Positions 1 to 5,133 of a stretch of 5,133 bases of DNA are shown piece by piece. The stretch comes from Planctomycetota bacterium. GTDB lineage: Bacteria > Planctomycetota > Brocadiia > SM23-32. Made by a program: the position numbers and the translations under genes. The stretch spans positions 1 to 5,133 of the forward strand of contig JAGXLK010000253.1 in the NCBI GenBank assembly GCA_018334735.1. The letters are read 5' to 3'. Each line of letters opens with the position of its first letter. The first letter of the stretch is position 1. Below the pieces are notes generated by a model. That model was not told the origin of the DNA and searched no databases. It was given only the letters and a program-made list of their open reading frames with translations.

Positions 1-680
1 CTCCAGCCTTCAAAGGCATCTTTACCGCCTATGCTAACAGCGGGAAACATAAGTCCAAATGTTGCGACGCCAAGAACAATAATGAAGGTTAATATTAGGG
101 TGGAAGGTAGCACGCCAAACGGCAGGAGAATTGCGAGGGCCCACGGACCTACAAATGGTATAGAACCGATAAGCCCTGCGATCATGTTACAGAACGCGAA
201 GATCATAATTCCGAACAAGGGGGTGACAGGGGCGAAATAATATGCCTTTCTTTTTGAGCGGATCATTTCCAGAGCATCGTGGAGCGTAGGGATATCGTCG
301 CGGGCATATTGGAGCGATGTCAGGCGTGTGATTGCCCCCCCGCAAACGGACCATACGGCCATCAAAAGCAGATAAAACAAAAGGGAAAAAGCAAAATGCT
401 GCCAACCTGCAGCGAAAGGATTCAGCAGGGGCAAAACAGCCATAAGAACACTTTTGCTGTCGCCTTCCATGAATCGGAAAAGCATATTTTCAGGACCTCT
501 GAAATTGCCCATTTGGGCCAACGCAGTGGCGGGAGCTTTGCCAAAATGGACCATGGCAAATACGGCGATCAGTGCTACAGTCGCAAGGGTCGCCACGAAG
601 CCCAACCACAATTTTTTCGCGTCAACGGCCAGCGAGTGCGCTGACAGCAAATCTCTCCAATCACCTTTACGCTCTCTCAT
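1..680 (-). CDS. Multi-pass membrane protein of unknown function, partial (C-terminus beyond left edge)
   Basis: The minus-strand frame is open from an ATG at 680 to the window edge, giving 226 codons with no stop. The start is supported by AGGGAG (688-693) placed 7 bases upstream. The N-terminus is charged and amphipathic (about residues 1-23, with W8, R9 and D10), followed by a hydrophobic segment at about 24-45. Further hydrophobic stretches lie at about 77-92, 96-117, 148-174 and 179-213, so I expect at least four membrane spans. A basic cytosolic-type loop (about 118-146, containing YARDD and RSKRK) separates the second and third groups. The last visible residues are GGKDAFEGW. From memory, a D-x-F-(D/E)-x-(W/I)-S-R type motif after the final membrane region is typical of a conserved membrane protein family in planctomycetes; no enzymatic function is known to me. 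A possible promoter of its own lies at 740-769, so it may not belong to the chaperone transcript. Coding status is likely; function is unknown. Confidence 0.85.
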   Translation of the reverse strand, partial: MRERKGDWRDLLSAHSLAVDAKKLWLGFVATLATVALIAVFAMVHFGKAPATALAQMGNFRGPENMLFRFMEGDSKSVLMAVLPLLNPFAAGWQHFAFSLLFYLLLMAVWSVCGGAITRLTSLQYARDDIPTLHDALEMIRSKRKAYYFAPVTPLFGIMIFAFCNMIAGLIGSIPFVGPWALAILLPFGVLPSTLILTFIIVLGVATFGLMFPAVSIGGKDAFEGW

Positions 681-739
681 TGTTTTGCTCCCTATCGGTG
701 TAATTCTGCGTGCAGGGGACCATCATCAGTGTGGGGAGA

Positions 740-769
740 AGGGTACACACACGATACATGGTTTGTCAA
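740..769 (-). promoter_or_regulatory. Candidate sigma70-type promoter for the membrane protein gene
   Basis: On the minus strand a perfect -35 hexamer TTGACA (764-769) is followed after 18 bases by TACCCT (740-745), a poor -10 that matches TATAAT at three of six positions and is preceded by TG-rich sequence. It sits in the only gap before the membrane gene and would give a leader of roughly 50 bases ending in the AGGGAG ribosome site. The -35 is good and the -10 weak, so this is a candidate only. Confidence 0.35.
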
Positions 770-796
770 CCGCAAAATGATCCCTGATATTCCTTT

Positions 797-1012
797 TTAA
801 CTTTCCGATTCCTCTGGCAAATCGCCGCGTTCGATGCGTTCGTTGACACATTTCTCAATACGATGTTCCTCTTCAAACCACTTGTCCAAGTCCATAAGTT
901 TACATCGTTTCCCGCAAAAAGGAAAGTAAGGATTCTCATCCAACCCTGTATAAGTTACTTTTTTCCCGCAGGTGGGACACTTCACAACAGGCGAATTGTC
1001 CGATTCTGTCAT
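797..1012 (-). CDS. yacG: YacG-type zinc-binding protein (DNA gyrase inhibitor family)
   Basis: A 71-residue protein if started at the ATG at 1012; an in-frame TTG at 1048 would give 83 residues. I prefer the ATG because E. coli YacG is 65 residues and the family begins close to the first cysteine pair, but neither start has a good Shine-Dalgarno sequence. It shows the four-cysteine zinc site as CPTCG (Cys12, Cys15) and FCGKRC (Cys33, Cys37), with 17 residues between pairs against 15 in E. coli. The family core P-F-C-x-K-R-C-x-L-x-D-L-x-x-W follows, then EEEHRI. In E. coli YacG binds GyrB and inhibits gyrase activity; that role here is inferred from family membership. The gene directly follows grpE, 8 bases from its stop to the TTG or 44 to the ATG, so cotranscription with dnaJ-grpE is likely. 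The tail after residue 50 is charged and ends in an acidic stretch (EESES). Confidence 0.88.
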   Translation of the reverse strand: MTESDNSPVVKCPTCGKKVTYTGLDENPYFPFCGKRCKLMDLDKWFEEEHRIEKCVNERIERGDLPEESES

Positions 1013-1056
1013 TTCTGGATGCTGTCCCGTGGGACTTATCGGTTTCAAGAAAAATG

Positions 1057-1686
1057 CTATTGCTCGTCCGGAGGTGCGACTGAGACTGCGACCTGGGCGG
1101 GTCTCAGCAATTCACCATCGAGCAGGAAACCTTTCTGGATTTCCTCAACAATCGTATTCGGTTCGACTTCGTTGGTCGGCTGCTGATAGACCGCTTCATG
1201 ATAGCTCGGGTCAAAAGGTTGTCCAATCACCTCCATCGGCTTTATGCCTAAATCTTCCAGAATATTGTAGAATTCATTTTCCGTCATAGCAAGTCCTTCG
1301 CTAATGCTTTCCGCCCCTTCGGTTTCCCGGGCAACTTCTCGGGCGCGCACGAGGCTATCAATAAAGGGGACAACTTTCCGAGCCAGCTCACGCAGTGCGT
1401 CACGGCGTGCGGAGCGGCGGGTCTTTTTAATCCGTTCCTGTAGATTCATCTTGTCGGCTACCGCCCGCCTGAGCCGCTCAAGATATTCATCTCGTTCTTC
1501 AGCCAGAGTCTTGAGTTCTTCATACTCGGTAAATCGTATAGTGACGTTTTTATTTTGCGGCTCGTCATTATTTTCCTGGGATTCACCTGTTTCGGTTTCG
1601 GCAGAGTCCTGCGGAGTTGCTTCGGCTTTCTGTGTATCGATGTCCTCTGCTGAACCGCCTTTCTGGTTTTGTTTTTCGGTTGTCAT
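1057..1686 (-). CDS. grpE: GrpE, nucleotide exchange factor of DnaK
   Basis: A 209-residue cytosolic co-chaperone that releases ADP from DnaK. It starts at an ATG with AGGGG (1693-1697) 6 bases upstream. Residues 1-47 are a low-complexity acidic and Gln/Glu-rich tail, which is usual for the family. About 51-115 is a long charged helix that would form the dimer coiled coil (ERDEYLERL, then basic ERIKKTRRSARRD). About 116-150 is the four-helix-bundle region, and about 150-204 is the beta domain that contacts DnaK, carrying the GrpE signature: FDPSYHEAV (158-166), then N-T-I-V-E-E-I-Q-K-G-F (177-187) and LLRPAQVAVS (193-202). Length is close to E. coli GrpE (197). The helix segment usually reading like FxNxxKR is replaced by MNLQERIKKTRR. 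It follows dnaJ by 33 bases, the reverse of the common grpE-dnaK-dnaJ order, and no dnaK is present in the window. Confidence 0.97.
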   Translation of the reverse strand: MTTEKQNQKGGSAEDIDTQKAEATPQDSAETETGESQENNDEPQNKNVTIRFTEYEELKTLAEERDEYLERLRRAVADKMNLQERIKKTRRSARRDALRELARKVVPFIDSLVRAREVARETEGAESISEGLAMTENEFYNILEDLGIKPMEVIGQPFDPSYHEAVYQQPTNEVEPNTIVEEIQKGFLLDGELLRPAQVAVSVAPPDEQ

Positions 1687-1719
1687 TTTGTTCCCCTTTT
1701 GCCATCGCAGAGAGATAAT

Positions 1720-2874
1720 TTATTGCTGTTCTTCGTCTTTTTCACCTTGGGATCGCTGGTACACGTAATCTTTTATTTTCTGCAGAAATCCTTTTCGTTT
1801 TTCGGAAACGTGGCTTCCTTCGATTTCTGCGAGCTCTCGTAGGAGTTCTTCCTGGCGGTCGGTGAGTTTTTGGGGCACTTCCACGCTGACATTTATAAGC
1901 AGGTCTCCCCGCGCTGAGTTTTGGGGGTAAGGTAGCCCGGCTTTCGATATCCGTAGAAGGTCGCCTCCCTGGGTAGAACGGGGGATTTCAATTTCGCGCA
2001 TCTCTCCGCCCAAAATAGGCACCTGTGCTTTTCCTCCGAGAGCGGCCAGGGAATAACTCACAGGCAGTTCGCAGATCAAGTCAGCACCGCGTCGATTAAA
2101 GATGGAATGTTCGCGAACGGTTATGTCACAGAACAGGTCACCGCGTCCTCCAGGACCCGGTTCGCCTTCCCCGCGGACCCTTATACGCGTGCCGGATTCT
2201 ATTCCTGCGGGGACCGTTATTTCGACGTCACATTCTTTTTCAATCAAGCCTTTCCCGCCACATTTACTGCAGGGGTTTTTGCATATAGTTCCGCTTCCGT
2301 GACATTTGGGACATGTTGTTCGCATTGAAAAGAAGCCCTGGCGGTTCTCAACCTGTCCGTGACCGCGGCAATAGGAACATGTCGTAGGCTCTGTTCCGGG
2401 GGTGCAGCCGTTGCCTTCACAGTGGTCACAAATTTCCCGACGACGCAGAGTGACTGTTTTGGTAACGCCTTCGCTCACTTCTTCCAGGCTCATATTGAGG
2501 GCAACACGCAGGTTACGTCCTCGTTTTTCCCGACGTTGTCCCCGCCGGCCTCCGCTGAAAAACTCATCGAACAGGCCGCTCCCCCCGAAAATATCATTGA
2601 ACGCGCTGAAAATATCGTCGAACGATCCAAAATCGCGCCGCCCCGTATTGCGGAGACCTGCCTCGCCGTATTGATCGTAGAGACGCCGTTTTTGCTCATC
2701 GCCCAAAACTTCATAAGCTCGAGCCGCCTCTTTGAACTTTTCAGCTGCTTCAGGATCATCCGGATTGCGGTCAGGATGGTATTCAAGAGCAAGTTTGCGA
2801 TAGGCGCGCTTTATCTCCTTCTGGGAGGCTTTCCGCTTGACCCCGAGGATGTCATAATAGTCTTTTTCTGGCAT
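1720..2874 (-). CDS. dnaJ: DnaJ (Hsp40), J-domain co-chaperone of DnaK
   Basis: A full-length type I DnaJ of 384 residues from the ATG at 2874 (389 from an in-frame TTG at 2889). The ATG is preferred: it puts DYYDILGV next to the N-terminus as in the family, and only the weak GGCGAAG lies upstream of it. Domains in order (ATG numbering): J domain about 4-69 with the essential HPD at 33-35; a short G/F region about 70-110 with two DIF motifs and the repeats FDDIF and FNDIF; an Arg-rich linker ([13 protein letters not shown]); four CxxCxGxG zinc repeats at 149-156, 166-173, 188-195 and 202-209; two C-terminal client-binding beta domains; and a C-terminal dimerisation region. All zinc cysteines are present. 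It delivers substrates to DnaK and stimulates its ATPase in the cytosol. It is separated from groEL2 by about 146 bases containing a perfect hairpin, and is followed closely by grpE. Confidence 0.97.
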   Translation of the reverse strand: MPEKDYYDILGVKRKASQKEIKRAYRKLALEYHPDRNPDDPEAAEKFKEAARAYEVLGDEQKRRLYDQYGEAGLRNTGRRDFGSFDDIFSAFNDIFGGSGLFDEFFSGGRRGQRREKRGRNLRVALNMSLEEVSEGVTKTVTLRRREICDHCEGNGCTPGTEPTTCSYCRGHGQVENRQGFFSMRTTCPKCHGSGTICKNPCSKCGGKGLIEKECDVEITVPAGIESGTRIRVRGEGEPGPGGRGDLFCDITVREHSIFNRRGADLICELPVSYSLAALGGKAQVPILGGEMREIEIPRSTQGGDLLRISKAGLPYPQNSARGDLLINVSVEVPQKLTDRQEELLRELAEIEGSHVSEKRKGFLQKIKDYVYQRSQGEKDEEQQ

Positions 2875-2923
2875 ATCGCACTTCGCCAATTGGAATCAGC
2901 TACGGCTATGTGTGCTTGTATGT

Positions 2924-2956
2924 CAAAGAGGGCTGCCATGAAGACAGCCCTCTTTG
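2924..2956 (-). terminator. Perfect 12-bp hairpin between groEL2 and dnaJ (terminator or attenuator)
   Basis: Arms CAAAGAGGGCTG (2924-2935) and CAGCCCTCTTTG (2945-2956) are exact reverse complements around a 9-base loop. The stem has a GC-rich core with AAA/TTT at its base, the usual shape of an intrinsic, possibly bidirectional terminator. It lies 64 bases after the groEL2 stop. The uridine run on the minus strand is only three bases and is then interrupted (TTTGACAT), so termination may be partial, letting dnaJ be read at a lower level. It could instead be a processing or stability structure. The hairpin itself is certain; its role is inferred. Confidence 0.6.
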
Positions 2957-2982
2957 TATTCAGTTATTCTTCAACCTGACAA
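2953..2982 (-). promoter_or_regulatory. Weak candidate promoter upstream of dnaJ
   Basis: On the minus strand TTGTCA (2977-2982) and TACAAA (2953-2958) are 18 bases apart, five of six and four of six matches to the sigma70 consensus. The -10 would overlap the upstream arm of the hairpin at 2924-2956. A second TTGACA sits at 2921-2926 but has no acceptable -10 at 16-18 bases. If dnaJ-grpE has its own promoter it should lie in this gap, but these matches are weak. Confidence 0.2.
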
Positions 2983-3020
2983 TCTCCCCATGCATATTGG
3001 ATTGGGGGAATGCAGGACGA

Positions 3021-4637
3021 TCATTTCACGCTGCCTTCCACGTTTTGTTCCTCATCCTCGTCGACATCGGTCACCATCGTTTCGGTGGTAAGCATGAGGC
3101 CGGCAACGCTTGCCGCGCTCTGAAGCGCAATTCTTACGACCTTTGTGGGGTCGATGATCCCGGCTTCGAACATATCGACGTATTCGCCGGTATTTGCATC
3201 GAAACCGGTTTTCTTGTCGCGGTTGAGTATTTCAGTGATCACAACGGCACCGTTATGTCCGGTATTTGCCGCGATCGTGGTGCTCGGGGCGTCGAGCGCT
3301 CGTGCGATGATGTCAGCGCCCATTTTTTCATCTCCACGCTGACGGTCACGGCGTTTCATAACGGCGTCTTTGCATCGTAGAAGGGCGCAACCTCCGCCCA
3401 CAACGATGCCTTCTGCGGCGGCCGCTCGCGTTGCGTGAAGGGCGTCTTCTACCCGCGCCTTTTTCTCGTTCATCTCGGCTTCCGTCGCGGCACCGACGTT
3501 AACCACGGCCACTCCGCCACTGAGCCGGGCAAGGCGTTCCTCGAGTTTTTCACGATCGTAGTCGCTTGTTGTTTCGTCGATCTGACGTCGGATCTGGTCG
3601 ATCCGCGCCTTGACATCTTTTTTGTTCCCTGCACCGCCTACAATCGTGGTGTCGTCCTGGTTGATGGTGATACGTTCGGCCTTGCCCAGATCATCGAGCT
3701 GGACCTTTTCAAGGTCGATACCTATATCCTCGCTGATGAAGCGTCCGCCGGTGAGGACCGCCAGGTCGCCGAGCATGGCTTTTCTTCGATCGCCGAATCC
3801 CGGTGCTTTGACGGCGCAGCACTGGATGGTTCCGCGGAGTTTATTCACGACGAGTGCGGCAAGAGCTTCACCTTCAATGTCTTCGGCAATAATCAACAGC
3901 GGTTTCCCGGCGGTGGCAACGCTTTCAAGAATCGGTACCATGTCGGCGACGTTGCTGATTTTCTTTTCGTGTATGAGAATATAAGCCTCTTCAAGTTCGA
4001 CTTCCATCTCCGCCGAATTGGTCACAAAGTACGGTGAGAGGTAACCTTTATCGAACTGCATTCCTTCAACGAAATCCAGTTCGGTTTGGGTCGATCGCCC
4101 TTCCTCGACGGTGATAACGCCGTCTTTGCCGACTTTATCGACGGCATCGGCGAGCAGTGCTCCGATGGTCGGGTCGTTATTGGCACTGATGGTGCCAACC
4201 TGGGCGATTTCTTCCTTGCTTTTGACCTGTTTACTTTGATCCTGGAGTTCTTTAACGACGGCGTCAGCAGCGTCGTCAATTCCTCGTTTCACGGCCATAG
4301 GATTTGCACCGGCTGCGACTGCTTTCAATCCTTCACGGTAAATGAGTTCTGCCAGAACGGTTGCGGTAGTCGTTCCATCTCCAGCCTCGTCGCTGGTGCG
4401 GGTCGCTACTTCGTTCACCATTTTGGCGCCCATGTTCTCGAATTTGCCTTCCAGCTCTATCTCTTTGGAGACGGTGACACCGTCTTTGGTGACATTGGGG
4501 CTTCCGTAGCTTTTCTGCAGGATGACGTTGCGGCCCGTTGGGCCCATCGTAACTCGCACGGCATCGGCGAGTTTTTGGATCCCGTTTAGCATTTGCTTAC
4601 GGGCATCGTCGCTGTAAATTAATTGTTTGGCCGCCAT
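3021..4637 (-). CDS. groEL2: GroEL/Hsp60 chaperonin, second copy, without GGM tail
   Basis: A complete 538-residue chaperonin that would form ATP-driven folding cages with GroES. The ATG is preceded by a strong AGGAGGT (4649-4655) at 11 bases, and an A7 run lies between them. It aligns without gaps to E. coli numbering up to about residue 421. Equatorial ATP site: TMGPTGR at 30-36, Asp52, DGTTT at 87-91, and the catalytic Asp398 in VEDALHATR. Apical client/GroES-binding residues are conserved: Tyr199, Tyr203, Phe204, Leu237, Leu259, Val263 and Val264, with Val234 in place of Leu. The hinge and [10 protein letters not shown] (280-289) are normal. Oddities: Ala408 replaces the acidic or Gln residue of the cpn60 signature; the E. 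coli inter-ring pair Arg452/Glu461 aligns with Thr453/Asn462; and the protein ends in an acidic [14 protein letters not shown] instead of Gly/Met repeats. It lies 59 bases after groES and is likely cotranscribed with it. Family assignment is certain; specialisation is inferred. Confidence 0.98.
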   Translation of the reverse strand: MAAKQLIYSDDARKQMLNGIQKLADAVRVTMGPTGRNVILQKSYGSPNVTKDGVTVSKEIELEGKFENMGAKMVNEVATRTSDEAGDGTTTATVLAELIYREGLKAVAAGANPMAVKRGIDDAADAVVKELQDQSKQVKSKEEIAQVGTISANNDPTIGALLADAVDKVGKDGVITVEEGRSTQTELDFVEGMQFDKGYLSPYFVTNSAEMEVELEEAYILIHEKKISNVADMVPILESVATAGKPLLIIAEDIEGEALAALVVNKLRGTIQCCAVKAPGFGDRRKAMLGDLAVLTGGRFISEDIGIDLEKVQLDDLGKAERITINQDDTTIVGGAGNKKDVKARIDQIRRQIDETTSDYDREKLEERLARLSGGVAVVNVGAATEAEMNEKKARVEDALHATRAAAAEGIVVGGGCALLRCKDAVMKRRDRQRGDEKMGADIIARALDAPSTTIAANTGHNGAVVITEILNRDKKTGFDANTGEYVDMFEAGIIDPTKVVRIALQSAASVAGLMLTTETMVTDVDEDEEQNVEGSVK

Positions 4638-4696
4638 ATTCTTTTTTTACCTCCTGAAGGCAATAGGTATGATGTTGCAAAATTTTCTAAGGGAAT

Positions 4697-5005
4697 TTAT
4701 TCTTCCAGGATAGCGAGCAAGTCTGTTTCGCTCATGATTTTGACGTCTTTCTCACCAACCTGTACATCGGTTCCGCTGAACTTTCCAAAGATCACGACAT
4801 CTCCAACCGAAACGTTCAATCCGGCCCGTTCTCCGTCCTCGAGCAGTTGTCCCGGTCCGGCAGCGATAATCTTGCCCTTTTGCGATTTCTCCTTTGCCGA
4901 ATCGGGAAGGAATATTCCTCCAGCTGTTTTGTCCTCGCTCTCAATCGGTTCCACAACCACTCGATCGTCCAGGGGCCTGATCTGAATGTCTTGCTTTTTA
5001 GCCAT
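4697..5005 (-). CDS. groES: GroES/Hsp10 co-chaperonin
   Basis: A 102-residue protein, near the family's usual length of about 97, that caps GroEL rings as a heptamer in the cytosol. The ATG has GGAGGT (5017-5022) 11 bases upstream, the same spacing as for the next gene. The N-terminal IRPLDDRVVVEP (9-20) is the family start of the beta barrel. The mobile loop follows at about 21-36 with the GroEL-binding tripeptide as Ile31-Phe32-Leu33 in GGIFLPD, where IVL is most common. GKIIAAGPG, the roof hairpin region (about 52-64), VGDVVIFGKFSG and the C-terminal ETDLLAILEE complete the fold. It sits between two groEL genes, so one lid protein may serve both chaperonins. The 93-base leader holds a GC-rich hairpin and a nine-base A run on the transcript strand, but no recognisable HrcA operator. 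Confidence 0.98.
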   Translation of the reverse strand: MAKKQDIQIRPLDDRVVVEPIESEDKTAGGIFLPDSAKEKSQKGKIIAAGPGQLLEDGERAGLNVSVGDVVIFGKFSGTDVQVGEKDVKIMSETDLLAILEE

Positions 5006-5056
5006 TTGTTTTAAAGACCTCCGTAAGGAAATATTTTTTTTTAAGATGACTTGGAG

Positions 5057-5076
5057 GGCCGGGCTTCAGCCCGGCC
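5057..5076 (-). other. GC-rich 8-bp hairpin between groEL1 and groES
   Basis: GGCCGGGC (5057-5064) and GCCCGGCC (5069-5076) form a perfect eight-base-pair stem; on the transcript strand the loop is UGAA. It lies about 22 bases after the groEL1 stop. Unlike an intrinsic terminator it is not followed by a uridine run on the minus strand; the downstream sequence instead has a nine-base A run (5034-5042 on the plus strand as T). Such a structure could protect the 3' end of groEL1 RNA, mark a processing site or act as a partial terminator. Stem certain, function unknown. Confidence 0.55.
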
Positions 5077-5098
5077 TTTGGGTGATTTGGCATTACCT

Positions 5099-5133
5099 TT
5101 ACATGCCGGGCATACCTCCGCCCATACCGCCCA
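5099..5133 (-). CDS. groEL1: GroEL/Hsp60 chaperonin, first copy, C-terminal tail only (partial)
   Basis: Only the end of the gene is inside the window. Reading the minus strand to the TAA at 5099-5101 gives GGMGGGMPGM, the Gly/Met-rich repeat that ends most bacterial GroELs and lines the floor of the folding chamber. The position directly before groES and a second groEL supports this reading. The tail contains a proline and differs sharply from the acidic end of the second copy, so the two are not recent identical duplicates at their C-termini. Only about eleven codons are visible, hence the reduced confidence. Confidence 0.85.
   Translation of the reverse strand, partial: GGMGGGMPGM

Noticed and set aside
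187..405. Minus-strand 72-codon frame inside the membrane gene
   Set aside because: It is out of frame with the longer 226-codon hydrophobic frame, which has a good start site and a credible membrane-protein pattern.
279..780. Plus-strand frames opposite the membrane gene
   Set aside because: No conserved features; the minus-strand frame explains the region better.
1304..1768. Plus-strand Ser/Arg-rich frame opposite grpE
   Set aside because: The composition is what results from reading Glu/Arg-rich grpE codons backwards; no start signal or conserved motif.
2921..2926. Perfect TTGACA as a dnaJ -35 box
   Set aside because: No sequence resembling a -10 box occurs 16-18 bases downstream (GTAGCT at 17), and the hexamer overlaps the end of the hairpin.
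2359..2979. Plus-strand open frame of 206 codons opposite dnaJ
   Set aside because: It overlaps the zinc-finger and J-domain codons of dnaJ in antisense, shows no family features, and runs into the intergenic hairpin. It is a shadow frame.
3435..4037. Plus-strand open frame of 200 codons opposite groEL2
   Set aside because: It lies wholly antisense to a strongly conserved groEL, has no ribosome site or recognisable domain, and is explained by the codon use of the real gene. The same applies to 4086-4589, 3610-3984 and 2910-3380.
1..5133. tRNA, rRNA, CRISPR array, insertion sequence or attachment site
   Set aside because: The window is almost fully coding; I saw no repeat-spacer pattern, transposase, terminal repeats or RNA gene structure.

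Overview
The window is a protein-folding (heat-shock chaperone) locus with every convincing gene on the minus strand. Read in transcription order, from high to low coordinates, it holds: the last codons of a first groEL with a Gly/Met tail (5099-5133), groES (4697-5005), a second, complete groEL without that tail (3021-4637), dnaJ (1720-2874), grpE (1057-1686), a small YacG-type zinc protein (about 797-1012), and the N-terminal 226 codons of a multi-pass membrane protein that runs off the left edge (1-680). Plus-strand open frames are antisense shadows of these genes.

The order groEL-groES-groEL-dnaJ-grpE, with no dnaK between dnaJ and grpE, is one I recall from Planctomycetota such as Rhodopirellula. 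The membrane protein also resembles, from memory, a family common in planctomycete-type genomes (ends in a D-A-F-E-type motif after the last hydrophobic stretch). I therefore infer a Planctomycetota or other PVC-group bacterium of moderate GC content. This rests on gene order and remembered family features, not on a search.

The genes would work together as two chaperone modules. GroES is the lid for GroEL cages and here has a GroEL on each side of it. DnaJ and GrpE are the co-chaperones of a DnaK that must be encoded elsewhere. Gaps are short from groES to groEL2 (59 bp), dnaJ to grpE (33 bp) and grpE to yacG (8-44 bp, depending on start). Two longer gaps, groEL1-groES (93 bp) and groEL2-dnaJ (about 146 bp), each hold a strong inverted repeat, suggesting the cluster is split into segments whose transcript levels or ends are set separately. 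No CIRCE (HrcA operator) is visible.

This is a fairly ordinary housekeeping region. The points most worth a second look are the sequence of the second GroEL (it lacks the E. coli-type inter-ring Arg/Glu pair, departs from the cpn60 signature at one position and has an acidic tail instead of GGM repeats) and the two intergenic hairpins.
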